DNA of 64,000 nt from Rhodococcus sp. 1163. GTDB lineage: Bacteria; Actinomycetota; Actinomycetes; Mycobacteriales; Mycobacteriaceae. The stretch lies in assembly GCF_002091985.1 (NCBI RefSeq), contig NZ_MKKX01000038.1, positions 248,001-312,000 on the forward strand. The letters run 5' to 3'. Made by a program: the position numbers and the translations under genes. Position 1 is the stretch's first letter. Each line of letters starts with the position of its first letter. The notes under the pieces were generated by a model that worked only from the letters and a program-made list of their open reading frames with translations, searched no databases and was not told the DNA's origin. Of the stretch, positions 54,161-63,745 are shown in pieces.

Positions 54161-54216
54161 GTGTCGAATGACTGTCGATTAGTCGGCGCATGCGCCTTCC
54201 GATACGAGCGAGCCGG

Positions 54217-54411
54217 TTACACTGCAGAGTCCGATTCGGTCATCACTGTTGCGTTCACTTCACGCAGTCGGTCCTCGTGTTCCTTGGCATGATGGCCGCA
54301 GAACAGGAGTTCTCCACCGGTCGAGAGCACAACACGTGCGCGAGCCCCTGCGCCGCACCGGTCGCACCGGTCGGTCGCTGTCAATTGTGGGCTGGTCAAT
54401 GTTCCGGGCAT
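54217..54411 (-). CDS. Small zinc-binding protein (DUF7455-like)
   Basis: A 64-residue protein with a treble-clef-like set of ligands: Cys16 and Cys19 in TDRCDRCGAGA, Cys38 and His40 or His41 in LLFCGHHAKEH. This is the pattern of a small actinobacterial family (DUF7455) of unknown role. The ATG at 54411 has GGAGGAG about 4 nt upstream. It stands alone downstream of the helicase. Confidence 0.8.
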   Translation of the reverse strand: MPGTLTSPQLTATDRCDRCGAGARARVVLSTGGELLFCGHHAKEHEDRLREVNATVMTESDSAV

Positions 54412-54722
54412 GACTCCTCCGTACTGGCTTTCGGTATCAAGCGATCGCCTGGGGCCGGTCCGCCGCGTCGGTATGGCGCGGTCCGTACACTCTCTCAGAC
54501 GTTTGGCAGTCGCGCGTTGTTCCCGTGGGTGTTTCTTTGTGTTGTCACTAACAAGAAATGAGCAGAAAGCCCCTGGCAGTTGGGCTTTGCCGAAATCCGC
54601 GTTCGCTTACAGCTGATTCCATTTCGTGGACGATCGGCGTTTCGGACGCGACATCGCCGGACAGGCGATGCGAACGATTCTCCACGAGTCGATTCGGCGT
54701 ACCTGTCTCGTACGATGACGAC
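54412..54722. other. Noncoding stretch between the DUF7455 and DUF952 genes
   Basis: Divergent intergenic region of 311 bp. It holds the promoter regions of both genes, which I cannot define. A short hairpin (AAAGCCC at 54566-54572, GGGCTTT at 54582-54588) is visible. Frames here look non-coding. Confidence 0.5.
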
Positions 54723-55082
54723 GTGACCGACACCTCGCCCGTTCTGCTTCACTTGTGCAGTATCGAAGAATGGCTGTCCGTGCGCGCTTCGAGCGAAATC
54801 CGGCCGCCCGGTTTCGACGACATCGGGTTCGTGCACCTGTCCACCGCGGAGCAGGTCCATCTACCCGCCAACAGACTATTCGCGGGACGAACCGATGTGG
54901 TCCTGCTTCTCGTGGACCCCGATCGTCTCGGATCACCAGTGTGCTGGGAGCCCGGCGTGCCGGGGGATCCGGAAGCGATGCACTTTCCGCATCTCTACGG
55001 GCCACTGCCCACGTCCGCGGTCATCGGCGTCGTCGACTATGCCCCGAACGAGGATGGGCAGTTCGGGCCTCCGAAGCTTTGA
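54723..55082 (+). CDS. DUF952 domain-containing protein
   Basis: A 119-residue protein matching DUF952: LHLCSIEEWLSV near the start, GFVHLSTAEQVHLPANRLFAG and EAMHFPHLYGPLP. The HLS and HFPHLYG motifs define the family. It resembles glutathione S-transferase-like or ADP-ribosyltransferase-type small enzymes only weakly; the function is unknown. GTG at 54723 is chosen as the latest start before the domain; no good ribosome site is seen. It converges with sigA, 129 bp apart. Confidence 0.82.
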   Translation: MTDTSPVLLHLCSIEEWLSVRASSEIRPPGFDDIGFVHLSTAEQVHLPANRLFAGRTDVVLLLVDPDRLGSPVCWEPGVPGDPEAMHFPHLYGPLPTSAVIGVVDYAPNEDGQFGPPKL

Positions 55083-55211
55083 TCGTCCCCATCGCGTGCC
55101 TGCGAACTGTCAGTGCCTACCGAACCGATGCCGCCCGAATGTTCGCGACCGGATACACGAAAGCCGCCGCCCACTAGGTGGACGACGGCATTCTGCGCTG
55201 ACGGTAGAGAA

Positions 55212-56588
55212 TCAGTCCAGGTAGTCCCGAAGTACCTGCGAACGGGATGGGTGCCGCAGCTTGGACATCGTCTTCGACTCGATCTGTCGAATACGCTCAC
55301 GGGTCACGCCGTAGACCTGACCGATCTCGTCCAGCGTGCGAGGCTGTCCGTCGGTCAGACCGAAGCGGAGACGAACGACACCTGCTTCTCGTTCGGACAG
55401 CGTCTCGAGTACCGACTGGAGTTGGTCCTGAAGCAGCGTGAACGACACGGCGTCCACCGCCACGACAGCCTCGGAGTCCTCGATGAAATCGCCGAGCTGG
55501 CTGTCGCCCTCGTCGCCGATCGTCTGGTCGAGCGAAATCGGCTCACGAGCGTACTGCTGGATCTCGAGGACCTTTTCAGGCGTGATGTCCATTTCCTTGG
55601 CGAGCTCTTCGGGGGTGGGCTCACGGCCCAAGTCCTGAAGAAGCTCGCGCTGGATACGGCCGAGCTTGTTTATGACCTCGACCATGTGTACCGGGATGCG
55701 GATCGTACGTGCCTGATCGGCCATGGCCCTGGTGATGGCCTGACGGATCCACCACGTGGCGTACGTGGAGAACTTGTAACCCTTGGTGTAGTCGAACTTC
55801 TCGACGGCACGAATCAGGCCCAGGTTTCCTTCCTGGATCAGGTCCAGGAAGGCCATCCCGCGGCCGGTGTATCGCTTGGCCAGTGATACGACAAGTCGAA
55901 GGTTGGCCTCGAGAAGGTGATTCTTTGCGCGGTTACCGTCGCGGCAGATCCAGGTGTAGTCGCGTCGTGCGGCCACGGGGAGCTTCTCGCCTTTTTCGGC
56001 GAACTCGCGCATCTTTTCGGTCGCGAAGAGGCCTGCTTCGATTCGCTTCGCGAGCTCGACCTCTTCTTCGGCGTTGAGAAGTGCAACTTTGCCGATCTGC
56101 TTCAGGTACGCGCGGACCGAGTCGGCCGAAGCGGTGAGCTCGGCATCCTTACGGGCTTGACGAAGCGCCTCCGACTCCTCTTCGTCCCAGACGAAGTCTC
56201 CGGACGCCTTGTCCTCTGCAGTGGGCTCTGTGGTCGACTCTTCTTCGGTGTCTGCGCCCACGGCAACAACCTCGACGACGTCGTTGGCTGCCGCGGCGAT
56301 ATCTCCTTCGGAGATGTCGATCTCATCGATGCCGGGGGCATCAGCGTCGGAGTTCGTATCTTCGGTGGACTTCTTCGCGGGTGCTTTCTTCGCAGGTGCT
56401 TTCTTGGCTGCTGCGCGTTTGGCGGGAGCTTTTTTGGCGGCGGCTTTCTTGGCCGGTGCTGACGCGACCTTTGCCGCTGGTGCAGCTCCGACCTCCAGGG
56501 TCGTGCCGGTCGGTGCTTCCGCAGCAGGTGCAGTGGACGCAGACTCCGATGCTGAATCTACGGTCTGACGAATATCGGTGGCTGCCAC
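55212..56588 (-). CDS. sigA: Primary sigma factor SigA
   Basis: A 458-residue housekeeping sigma factor. The first 70 residues contain Lys/Ala/Pro repeats ([23 protein letters not shown]), followed by an acidic region ([11 protein letters not shown]). Core regions 1.2-4 are complete: [55 protein letters not shown], and the region 4.2 [26 protein letters not shown] at 56588 has AAAGGG about 8 nt upstream. Nearby ppgK (same strand) is upstream by 123 bp, as in mycobacteria. Confidence 0.97.
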   Translation of the reverse strand: MAATDIRQTVDSASESASTAPAAEAPTGTTLEVGAAPAAKVASAPAKKAAAKKAPAKRAAAKKAPAKKAPAKKSTEDTNSDADAPGIDEIDISEGDIAAAANDVVEVVAVGADTEEESTTEPTAEDKASGDFVWDEEESEALRQARKDAELTASADSVRAYLKQIGKVALLNAEEEVELAKRIEAGLFATEKMREFAEKGEKLPVAARRDYTWICRDGNRAKNHLLEANLRLVVSLAKRYTGRGMAFLDLIQEGNLGLIRAVEKFDYTKGYKFSTYATWWIRQAITRAMADQARTIRIPVHMVEVINKLGRIQRELLQDLGREPTPEELAKEMDITPEKVLEIQQYAREPISLDQTIGDEGDSQLGDFIEDSEAVVAVDAVSFTLLQDQLQSVLETLSEREAGVVRLRFGLTDGQPRTLDEIGQVYGVTRERIRQIESKTMSKLRHPSRSQVLRDYLD

Positions 56589-56711
56589 GTACGCCCTTTC
56601 GTGACGGTGTCGTGCGGCGTCACGCCAGAGTGGTTTCCGGCGGAGAGGTCTTGTCGAATGTGCCGGCGTGCAGACCGGCTTCCCCCATTGTAACGACCCA
56701 TAGGAACTTTG

Positions 56712-57515
56712 TTACCGGTCGATGGCTGTATCGCGCGCTGTGTCGGCTGCTAGAGCCGCACCGACGATGCCTGCGGTGTTCAACAAAGTGGCTGCCACCA
56801 CGGGTGTTCTATTGGTCAAGTGCGGAATCCACTTCGCGCTCTTGCGACTTATTCCCCCGCCGGCAATGAAAAGATCGGGCCATAGCAAAGCCTCGAACGT
56901 CTCGAGGACCTTCGATACTTCCTTGGCCCACTCCTTGTAGGACAAATCCTTGGACTCCTTCACCGACGAGGCGGCGCGATGTTCCGCTTCTTTGCCGTCG
57001 ACCTCCAGATGTCCGAACTCGGTGTTCGGAAGCAATACACCGTTGTGAAGAACAGCGGACCCGATTCCAGTGCCGAAGGTGAGTAGCACGACGACACCGG
57101 TCTGGTCTTTGCCTCCACCGAAGCGGTCTTCTGCAACACCTGCAGCGTCGGCATCGTTGAGGACAGTGATGTTGTCGTTGCCGATCGCCTTGGCGAACAA
57201 GGCCCTTGCGTCGGTGTCGATCCAGGACTTGTCGATATTTGCTGCCGAGCGCGCAACCCCGCCGGTGACGACGGCGGGAAGAGTCACGCCGATCGATCCG
57301 GTCCAGCCGAAGTGCTGCACGATCTGCGCTACGACCCCTGCAACGGCGTCCGGGGTTGAGGGTTGAGGAGTCTCGATCTTGTGCCGGTCACCGACCAACT
57401 CCCCGGTGACCAGGTCCACGATCCCACCCTTGATTCCACTGCCGCCGACGTCGACACCGAAGCCGTGCCGATGTGCACTGTCGGTTGTGATCGATACCGA
57501 ACCTGCCTCTGTCAT
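56712..57515 (-). CDS. ppgK: Polyphosphate glucokinase PpgK
   Basis: A 267-residue ROK-family kinase that phosphorylates glucose with polyphosphate or ATP. The phosphate 1 motif is [15 protein letters not shown], with the ADP/polyphosphate-binding segment [11 protein letters not shown] and the catalytic Asp in LNDADAAG. In the actinobacterial enzyme polyphosphate is the preferred donor. The ATG at 57515 has GGAGAA about 8-10 nt upstream; a longer frame to 57650 is unlikely. It lies 123 bp upstream of sigA and diverges from suhB by 198 bp, as in M. tuberculosis. Confidence 0.95.
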   Translation of the reverse strand: MTEAGSVSITTDSAHRHGFGVDVGGSGIKGGIVDLVTGELVGDRHKIETPQPSTPDAVAGVVAQIVQHFGWTGSIGVTLPAVVTGGVARSAANIDKSWIDTDARALFAKAIGNDNITVLNDADAAGVAEDRFGGGKDQTGVVVLLTFGTGIGSAVLHNGVLLPNTEFGHLEVDGKEAEHRAASSVKESKDLSYKEWAKEVSKVLETFEALLWPDLFIAGGGISRKSAKWIPHLTNRTPVVAATLLNTAGIVGAALAADTARDTAIDR

Positions 57516-57713
57516 GTGCCGCGTTCTCCTGTTGTCGAGGATCGTGCAATGAATTCGTGCATTGAAATCTGCATACTCGAAGACTGTTGTACTACCGAGA
57601 ATAGATCCTCGATGTCCAATCCGGTGGGCGATGTGTCGACGACTCGACAATTGGACCGCAACCGCGAATCTCGTCGAGTGGTGTTGCCCTGTGTGGTGTG
57701 ATGCGATGGTCGT

Positions 57714-58631
57714 GTGTCGAACCCACGTGTATCGCAGGACTCGTCGTCATCGAACCCGGGCTCAACTCTCGCAAAGGAGTTGATGGAGGTTGCACGCGAG
57801 GTTGCCGTTGCTGCAGCTGCCCATGTGCGTACGAGGCGGCCCGAGGTGTTCGGTCCCGGTGCTCCGGCGGTTGCCGTGGGGACGGACGGCGATTCGGTGC
57901 AGACCAAGAGCACTCCGACCGATCCCGTCACGATCGTCGACACCGAAACCGAGGACTTGCTTCGGGTCTTGCTGGCAGAGCGTCGACCCGGTGACCCGAT
58001 CCTGGGCGAGGAGGGCGGGGGAGCTACCGACACGGTGGACGGCGTCCGCTGGGTGCTCGACCCGATCGACGGAACAGTGAACTTTCTGTACGGCATACCC
58101 GCCTACGCGATTTCGGTAGCTGCGCAGGTCGACGGTGTCAGCCTGGTCGGAGTCGTGGTCGATGTTGCGCGGGAACAGGTGTATGCCGCGGTGCGCGGGC
58201 ATGGCGCGACGGTGACCGAATCCAACGGAACCACAACAGAATTGGTGTGCAATCCGGTTGTCGAGGTGCCTCTTGCTCTGGTGGCCACCGGCTTCGGATA
58301 CGGATCGGCGCGGCGCACCGTTCAAGGCCGCATCATCGGTGAATTGCTTCCACTGGTTCGCGATGTCAGACGGATCGGATCTGCAGCGCTGGACTTGTGC
58401 ATGGTGGCGTCCGGCTCGGTGGATGCCCATTTCGAACACGGGCTGAGCCCGTGGGATTGGGCAGCGGGTTCACTCATCGCCGAGGAGGCCGGTGCAACGG
58501 TTCTCCTGCCCGATCCCAACTCCACGAGTTCGGGTGGGGCGGTCACCGTCGCGGTCGCACCCGGTATCGCAGCTGATTTCATCGAAACGTTGCGGAAACT
58601 GGGTGCGCTGGATCCGATTCCGGCCGATTGA
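57714..58631 (+). CDS. suhB: Inositol monophosphatase SuhB
   Basis: A 305-residue Mg-dependent phosphatase that makes free inositol, used for phosphatidylinositol and mycothiol. The metal ligands are in [16 protein letters not shown] and [16 protein letters not shown], the standard IMPase signatures. GTG at 57714 ([10 protein letters not shown]) gives a length like Rv2701c; AAGGAG at 57774 favours an ATG at 57783 but the spacing is only 3 nt. Inositol links it to the mycothiol enzyme MscR in this window. Neighbour cei converges 24 bp away. Confidence 0.93.
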   Translation: MSNPRVSQDSSSSNPGSTLAKELMEVAREVAVAAAAHVRTRRPEVFGPGAPAVAVGTDGDSVQTKSTPTDPVTIVDTETEDLLRVLLAERRPGDPILGEEGGGATDTVDGVRWVLDPIDGTVNFLYGIPAYAISVAAQVDGVSLVGVVVDVAREQVYAAVRGHGATVTESNGTTTELVCNPVVEVPLALVATGFGYGSARRTVQGRIIGELLPLVRDVRRIGSAALDLCMVASGSVDAHFEHGLSPWDWAAGSLIAEEAGATVLLPDPNSTSSGGAVTVAVAPGIAADFIETLRKLGALDPIPAD

Positions 58632-58655
58632 ACGAGTCCGACGGCCGGCACTCGG

Positions 58656-59336
58656 TCAGCAGGGAGCTTTGCGCGCGGCCGAGAGCAGGTCGATGTCGAG
58701 CGGGGCAGGTGCGGCGCCGGGCGTCACTCCAGCCAGCGACTGCAGGACCGACTCCGCGTCCGGGTTCGGCTGCAAATCCTTGAAATAGGTTCCCAGAGCC
58801 AAGTCGACGGTGTCATCGGGGCGTCCGTCCTGGATGAGTTCGGCGCAAGGGGCAGCCAGCCACATCGTGCTCGCGGCAGCCGTCCCAGCCGCACCGAACC
58901 GGATCTGACCTTGGCACTGCATGTTCTGATCCAGGTAGACGGGATCGTTACCGACCTGGACGTCCGGTGCGCTCGCGAATCCGTAGTCGCTGAGCTCGGC
59001 GGCCACCGTTGCTGCCTGTCCGCGTTCGCCGTTCGCGTTGAACACCCGAACCTTCGTGTTCGCGACCGGCGCCGGTTCCACTTCCAACAGGGTCGTCGGG
59101 TCGACGCGTTCGCCGAGCGGCGCAGGCACGGTGCCATCGCTCGCAGGTGCTGTCGAGGGTGCATTGCATGCCACGGTCGTGGTTGCAGCCTCGCCGGCCG
59201 TGAACACTCGGATCCAGGTGACTACACCGAGGAGCGCCAGCACGAGCAGCACGATCAGAATGGGAAACGCTCGCCGGCGCCGAAACGGACGGCCTTGGTC
59301 GTCGGCCGATCGGCCCTCGGTGATCAGAGAAACCAC
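58656..59336 (-). CDS. cei: Envelope integrity protein Cei
   Basis: A 226-residue bitopic membrane protein. After a short basic N-terminus (RPFRRRRAFP), one transmembrane helix spans about residues 25-45, followed by an outside LytR_C domain (PVANTKVRVFNANGERGQAATV to VQVGNDPVYL). Four cysteines (including the last residue, in ARKAPC) may form disulfides. M. tuberculosis Cei (Rv2700) is needed for envelope integrity and virulence. GTG at 59336 is the start. It converges with suhB and has a 594-bp gap upstream. Confidence 0.87.
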   Translation of the reverse strand: MVSLITEGRSADDQGRPFRRRRAFPILIVLLVLALLGVVTWIRVFTAGEAATTTVACNAPSTAPASDGTVPAPLGERVDPTTLLEVEPAPVANTKVRVFNANGERGQAATVAAELSDYGFASAPDVQVGNDPVYLDQNMQCQGQIRFGAAGTAAASTMWLAAPCAELIQDGRPDDTVDLALGTYFKDLQPNPDAESVLQSLAGVTPGAAPAPLDIDLLSAARKAPC

Positions 59337-59930
59337 GGTGTGGAAAGCCTTTCCGTCGGCAGAATCGAAGCTGCGCCGAGTCGAACGAGTGTCGGCGCAC
59401 GCCCACTGTAGTTGGCGGTGGAGACGAAGGGCACTGCCGCTGTCCGAAGGTGCACACTCCGGCTATCTTCGGGCTGTTGGGTTGGCCGTCGGCGCCGCTT
59501 CGTACCGCTCGCGGAATGTACTGGCGCTCGAGGTTGTTCTTGCGGATTGGTCAGGTGAAAATAGGCTGCACGGCGATTCGGCCTAGCTATTCTCTCGCCG
59601 CTCGGCTATTGTCTGGCGGCCCCGGTGGTTTCAGAACGGAGCCGATTCGGTGGACCGCAAGAGCGATTGGTGAGGTCTCGATCAGGTTTCGATTACAGCT
59701 ATTCGGGCAACACCCGATGTAGTTTCGGACGCCTCGACTCGGGCAGTCGCGCAGTGCAAGTGAAGGTGTAGGAACAAGGCTCGAACGGCAGCACGGTTCA
59801 GTAGTGCGAACCGAAAAGAAACAGGACGGTGGGAGCAACGTAAGCGCCCTCATCACGCTGGCGATCACGCTAGGACGTCGCCCGCAGCAACCACCGGAAA
59901 CATGCAAGAGAACGAGGGGTTAGAGGAACA
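59337..59930. other. 594-bp gap between cei and DUF4193
   Basis: Divergent region without a convincing gene. Candidate signals: TTGCGG with TAGGCT 16 bp downstream on the plus strand near 59548-59575. A small open frame at 59450-59722 has no ribosome site and unlike composition. The long leader could hold a small RNA or a 5' untranslated region for DUF4193, but nothing is identifiable. Confidence 0.4.
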
Positions 59931-60233
59931 ATGGCAACCGACTACGACGCACCGAGAAGAACAGAATCCGACGATGTCTCCGAGGATTCGCTCGAGGAGC
60001 TGAAGGCACGCCGCAACGAGGCGCAGTCCGCTGTGGTCGATGTGGACGAATCAGACACAGCAGAGTCATTCGAACTTCCGGGCGCGGACTTGTCCGGGGA
60101 GGAACTATCGGTTCGTGTGGTGCCGAAGCAGGCCGACGAGTTCACCTGTTCGAGCTGCTTCCTCGTCCATCACCGGAGCCGATTGGCAAGTGACGCGGGC
60201 GGAGTTCTGGTCTGTAGAGACTGCGCTGCCTGA
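59931..60233 (+). CDS. DUF4193 zinc-binding protein, Rv2699c-like
   Basis: A 100-residue cytoplasmic protein. The acidic N-terminal 60 residues (DDVSEDSLEELKARRNEAQS) are followed by a zinc ribbon: Cys76 and Cys79 in FTCSSCFLV and Cys95 and Cys98 in LVCRDCAA. Rv2699c is essential in M. tuberculosis screens, as I recall, but its role is unknown. The ATG at 59931 has GAGGAAC upstream. The next gene is DUF3093 on the opposite strand. The pattern recalls CarD- or ribosome-binding small zinc proteins, without evidence. Confidence 0.92.
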   Translation: MATDYDAPRRTESDDVSEDSLEELKARRNEAQSAVVDVDESDTAESFELPGADLSGEELSVRVVPKQADEFTCSSCFLVHHRSRLASDAGGVLVCRDCAA

Positions 60234-60352
60234 CCGAGCACGAGAACGCGGTCGAAGTGCAGAACAACTGACGCACGGGCAGCTCGGGTCGATGTATTTC
60301 GCCGGTCCACATGAGATCGAGCGGGATGAATCGAGTGGCTCAGCCAAGACCG

Positions 60353-60886
60353 TTACGAGTGGTCTTCGGGGGTGGGCTGAGCCAAGGCGGCCAACAGGTC
60401 TTCCGGACGCCGAGTGCTGACCAGCCAATAGGGGGTGGGGTCATCGGGATCGTCGAGAACAATCAACACCATTTGTTTGACCCAGGTGCGGTGCTGAACG
60501 AAGGCAAGGGGATCCAGCTGCCTTCCCAGCGCCGCACTTTTTGCTGTCGCCGGTATCGCAGCGCACTTGGCGATCACATCCAGGGGTAAGTGTGCGCGCC
60601 CTACGCGGAGCTCTCCAGCTCCGTCGTTGTCGCGAACTACCTCGACCGTCATTCTGCTCGACCAGTACAAAGCCCAGATCGGGAACGGAAGCAGAATCAC
60701 ATACGGAAGCCACGCCCTAACTCCCGGCGCGCCCATGTGGACCTCGGCTGCGAGCAATGCACCGACAGCCAACGCTGCCGGCCACCACCACAGTGGAACC
60801 CACAGTTTTTCGGTATAGACGACAGTGCCCGTCGCGGAATCCGGGACGGCTGAGGGTTCGAGATCGTGATGTTGTTCCTGTGGCAC
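60353..60886 (-). CDS. DUF3093 membrane protein, Rv2698-like
   Basis: A 177-residue protein. Two transmembrane helices lie at about residues 32-50 and 57-77 ([19 protein letters not shown] and [16 protein letters not shown]), followed by a C-terminal domain of about 95 residues with the DUF3093 segments [20 protein letters not shown] and [16 protein letters not shown]. Function is unknown. Start is GTG at 60886. It diverges from dut, the same arrangement as in M. tuberculosis (Rv2698/Rv2697c). Confidence 0.92.
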   Translation of the reverse strand: MPQEQHHDLEPSAVPDSATGTVVYTEKLWVPLWWWPAALAVGALLAAEVHMGAPGVRAWLPYVILLPFPIWALYWSSRMTVEVVRDNDGAGELRVGRAHLPLDVIAKCAAIPATAKSAALGRQLDPLAFVQHRTWVKQMVLIVLDDPDDPTPYWLVSTRRPEDLLAALAQPTPEDHS

Positions 60887-60974
60887 TCGTCCAGGATACG
60901 TGTATCCCTGTCGAACACGTAGAGCCGTACGTCAAGGGAAGAGATGGACCGAGCGTCGTGGCAGCGTAGTCTCG

Positions 60975-61499
60975 GTGCACGTGAGCGACGATCCCAACAG
61001 TGCCTCAGCCGACATCGGCGAAGTCGATCCACCGACTGTCGCGTTGAAACGACTCGACCCAGACCTCCCGGTCCCGAAGCGAGCCCACGACAGTGACGCC
61101 GGGGTAGATCTGCACATCACGGCCGATGCATCACTCGCTCCCGGTCAACGTTTGGTGGTGGGAACCGGAATTGCAGTGGCGCTTCCATTCGGAATGGTGG
61201 GCTTGGTTCATCCGCGCTCGGGTCTGGCCGCGAAATCCGGACTCTCGATCGTGAATGCACCGGGAACTATCGACGCCGGATACCGAGGCGAGATCAAAGT
61301 GTGCCTGATCAACCTCGACCCGAGTGAGAGCATCGAACTGGTCCGTGGGGACCGGATAGCTCAGCTCCTCGTGCAGAAGGTCGAATTGGTGTCCTTCGTC
61401 GAGGTCGAGATTCTGGACGAGACGGTACGAGGAACTGGCGGCTACGGGTCGAGTGGTGGACACGCGGGCCTTCGCGTCGCCCCCAATCGACAGACATAA
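60975..61499 (+). CDS. dut: dUTP diphosphatase Dut
   Basis: A 174-residue trimeric dUTPase that hydrolyses dUTP to dUMP and pyrophosphate, keeping uracil out of DNA and feeding thymidylate synthesis. The five motifs are clear: [42 protein letters not shown] and [15 protein letters not shown] at 60975 or GTG at 60981 is the start; the first adds two residues. An N-terminal extension of about 20 residues is disordered. The next gene is DUF3710, 51 bp on, likely cotranscribed. Confidence 0.96.
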   Translation: MHVSDDPNSASADIGEVDPPTVALKRLDPDLPVPKRAHDSDAGVDLHITADASLAPGQRLVVGTGIAVALPFGMVGLVHPRSGLAAKSGLSIVNAPGTIDAGYRGEIKVCLINLDPSESIELVRGDRIAQLLVQKVELVSFVEVEILDETVRGTGGYGSSGGHAGLRVAPNRQT

Positions 61500-61550
61500 A
61501 ACCCTGACTCGCAGAGAATGCACTGATTTCGCAGAGAAAGAGAACTGATC

Positions 61551-62408
61551 ATGTTCGGACGGCGGAAGAAGACCGCAGCACAGGATGAAGCGTCGACCGG
61601 TGGGTTCTTCGGAGACGAAGACACCTTCGACGACTCGAGTTCGGCAGGCGGAGCCGACGCGCTCGGCACCGCGACCGCCGCGCGCGACGAAACCGTCGGT
61701 GAGCAGGCGGACCCCGATCTCGGTCCGTTCGACCTCACCGAATTGGACGAAGATCGCGACACTCTTGCCCAGACGCGACTCGATTTGGGATCGGTATTGG
61801 TGCCCTTGCCTGCGGGAGGCCAGCTGCAGGTGGAGATGAATCAGGCCGGCGCACCGCAGGCAGTGCATGTCGTCACCGCGCACGGCCGGATCACCATTGC
61901 TGCCTACGCCGCGCCGAAGTCGCCCGGCCAGTGGCGCGAGGTTGCGGCCGATTTGGCTACCTCGCTTCGCTCGGATCAGTCCGCAGTCAGTATGGAAACC
62001 GGTCCTTGGGGACGGGAGCTGCACGGAGTGACATCGAACGCGGATCTGCGCTTCATCGGAGTCGACGGCTATCGGTGGATGGTCCGTTGTGTTCTGGCAG
62101 GCCCATCGGGCGCGGTCGCCAACGACTCGCCACTCGTGCAGATCGCGCGTGACGTCCTCGCACAGACGGTGGTCGATCGCGGTACCGAGCCGCATCCCGT
62201 ACGCACCCCGCTCCCGGTGGTCCTTCCGGCCGCTCTGACCGCGCAACTCGCCGCGGCCCAGCAGCAGCAGGCGGAGCAGGCGCGAACAGAGCCACAGGAA
62301 GCGCCGCCTCAGCCACCGACCTCCGCCGCGCCTGCGAACCAGACAACACCCACCGAAGGCCCGCGTCGAGGCTCCTCGGGCTCTGCAATGCAGCAGCTGG
62401 GCGGCTGA
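61551..62408 (+). CDS. DUF3710 protein, Rv2696c-like
   Basis: A 285-residue protein. The first 65 residues are acidic and Ala/Ser-rich. The DUF3710 core (GPFDLTELDEDRDTLAQTRL to WMVRCVLAGPSGAVANDSPL) is followed by a Gln/Ala/Pro-rich tail of about 60 residues (AAAQQQQAEQARTEPQEAPP). Function unknown. It lies between dut and a hydrolase as in mycobacteria. The ATG at 61551 has a weak AGAGAA upstream. Confidence 0.9.
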   Translation: MFGRRKKTAAQDEASTGGFFGDEDTFDDSSSAGGADALGTATAARDETVGEQADPDLGPFDLTELDEDRDTLAQTRLDLGSVLVPLPAGGQLQVEMNQAGAPQAVHVVTAHGRITIAAYAAPKSPGQWREVAADLATSLRSDQSAVSMETGPWGRELHGVTSNADLRFIGVDGYRWMVRCVLAGPSGAVANDSPLVQIARDVLAQTVVDRGTEPHPVRTPLPVVLPAALTAQLAAAQQQQAEQARTEPQEAPPQPPTSAAPANQTTPTEGPRRGSSGSAMQQLGG

Positions 62409-62465
62409 CGCCTCGTTGGCGATGTCCGTGCGACAGGTGATCAGTCATGCCGACGGGCATCTGTA

Positions 62466-63173
62466 TCAGTCGACGAGGCTCTTCAGATCCTGCATCGAGC
62501 GGTGACCGAGCACCCCTGGATCGGCACCGATGTCGGCAAGGGCGACAGTGGACAGGCGTGAGTTCGGAATTTCGTCGTGCCACGTCCGCGCAACGTCCAT
62601 CGGATGGACCGGATCGTCGACGGCGCCGATCACTGCGGTGGGCACGAGGGTGCTGCGTAGTTCGTCGAGAGTGGGCGCCACGTAGCAGGCCGCTTCGGCG
62701 AGAGCGCGGGGAAGATCGGGCCATTGCGACGCCCATGAACGCCGGAGAGTCGACGCCAGCCAGTGCGGAGTCGTCGCTTCCATCGCTGCAGTCACCGCGT
62801 CGAGCCCGGAAGCGTCGAGTTGTTCTTTGGTGTACCTCGCGCTGAGTGCCGCCGGTGCGTCGGTCGGATCGGCGATCCAGGGCGGCAAGGCTGCCAGGAC
62901 ACCGATCACCGACTGTGGGTGGCGGCGCGCCCAGGAGAGCGCCACCGCGGCGCCGATCGAGATGCCGCCGACGATGATTCGGCCGTGTCGGTGCGCCGCT
63001 GCAGACATCGCCTCCTCGTAAGAGGCGACGATGCCGTTGGGGTTGGGGCTCACTGCTTCGATCGTGGCTCCTGCTGCCGCTACCGCCGCTGCAAATGCGT
63101 CGAATGCGAACTCCGCATCCGATCCGGTACCCGGTAGGACCACCACGTGAGTTGCCGGTCTCGTCACGTTCAT
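62466..63173 (-). CDS. Alpha/beta hydrolase, Rv2695-like
   Basis: A 235-residue alpha/beta hydrolase. The nucleophile elbow is GGISIGAAVA (Ser), within VVLPGTGSDAEFAFDAF (oxyanion region) and VIGAVDDPVHPMDVAR (acid), with His in GVLGHRSMQDL. The Gly-x-Ser-x-Gly is G-I-S-I-G. Function is unknown. The ATG at 63173 has weak GG upstream. It converges with DUF3710 and diverges from the OB-fold gene. Confidence 0.85.
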   Translation of the reverse strand: MNVTRPATHVVVLPGTGSDAEFAFDAFAAAVAAAGATIEAVSPNPNGIVASYEEAMSAAAHRHGRIIVGGISIGAAVALSWARRHPQSVIGVLAALPPWIADPTDAPAALSARYTKEQLDASGLDAVTAAMEATTPHWLASTLRRSWASQWPDLPRALAEAACYVAPTLDELRSTLVPTAVIGAVDDPVHPMDVARTWHDEIPNSRLSTVALADIGADPGVLGHRSMQDLKSLVD

Positions 63174-63340
63174 TCCGGTGATTGTGCCCGGTGGCTTACA
63201 CGGACCGTCGATCGGACGATTCGGCCCCGCAGACGCGGTTGAACTGGCGGTTGGCCGTCGGCCTCACGCGGGGCTACAGTGGCGTTGGTACAGGTCTTCA
63301 CAGCGATGTAACTCGTCGCAGATGCTTCCAGGAGCGCACC

Positions 63341-63718
63341 ATGGCACCCGTTGCCGCAGGATATTTTCGCAGGCTCACGCGTAAGTTGACGGAGGACATC
63401 CATCAGCTCGATGCCGAAGAGATGGCGGAAACTTCGGAAGCGTCGGGCGCCCGCCGTGCCTGTGACTGCTCCAGGGGCGAAGAAGTCACGATGTTGGGGC
63501 GCTTGCGAAGCGTCGAAGCGTGCTCGAAGGCGGCCAACGCAAACATCGAAGCCGAGTTCTTCGACGGCACCGATCCGGTGACGCTGGTGTGGATCGGCCG
63601 ACGAAAGATCGCCGGAATCGAGCCAGGCAAGACCGTCCTCATCCGAGGCCGGGTGGGGGAGCGAAACGGCCGAAAAATTGTCTACAACCCGTACTACGAA
63701 CTCCGCGACGACTCCTGA
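63341..63718 (+). CDS. OB-fold nucleic acid-binding protein, Rv2694c-like
   Basis: A 125-residue protein. A basic N-terminal helix (YFRRLTRKLTEDIHQL) leads to an OB-fold with beta segments EEVTMLGRLRSVEAC, IEAEFFDGTDPVTLVWIGRR and KTVLIRGRVGER. Such small OB proteins resemble RecG- or DnaE-type OB domains. Its function is not known. The ATG at 63341 has AGGAG 6 nt upstream. DUF3159 follows 27 bp on, as in mycobacteria, suggesting cotranscription. Confidence 0.9.
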   Translation: MAPVAAGYFRRLTRKLTEDIHQLDAEEMAETSEASGARRACDCSRGEEVTMLGRLRSVEACSKAANANIEAEFFDGTDPVTLVWIGRRKIAGIEPGKTVLIRGRVGERNGRKIVYNPYYELRDDS

Positions 63719-63745
63719 CCGCGTTCATGTGGCACGCTCGATGAT

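Noticed and set aside
59450-59722. Possible 90-codon gene in the cei/DUF4193 gap
   Set aside because: No ribosome site, atypical composition for this genome, no recognisable motif.
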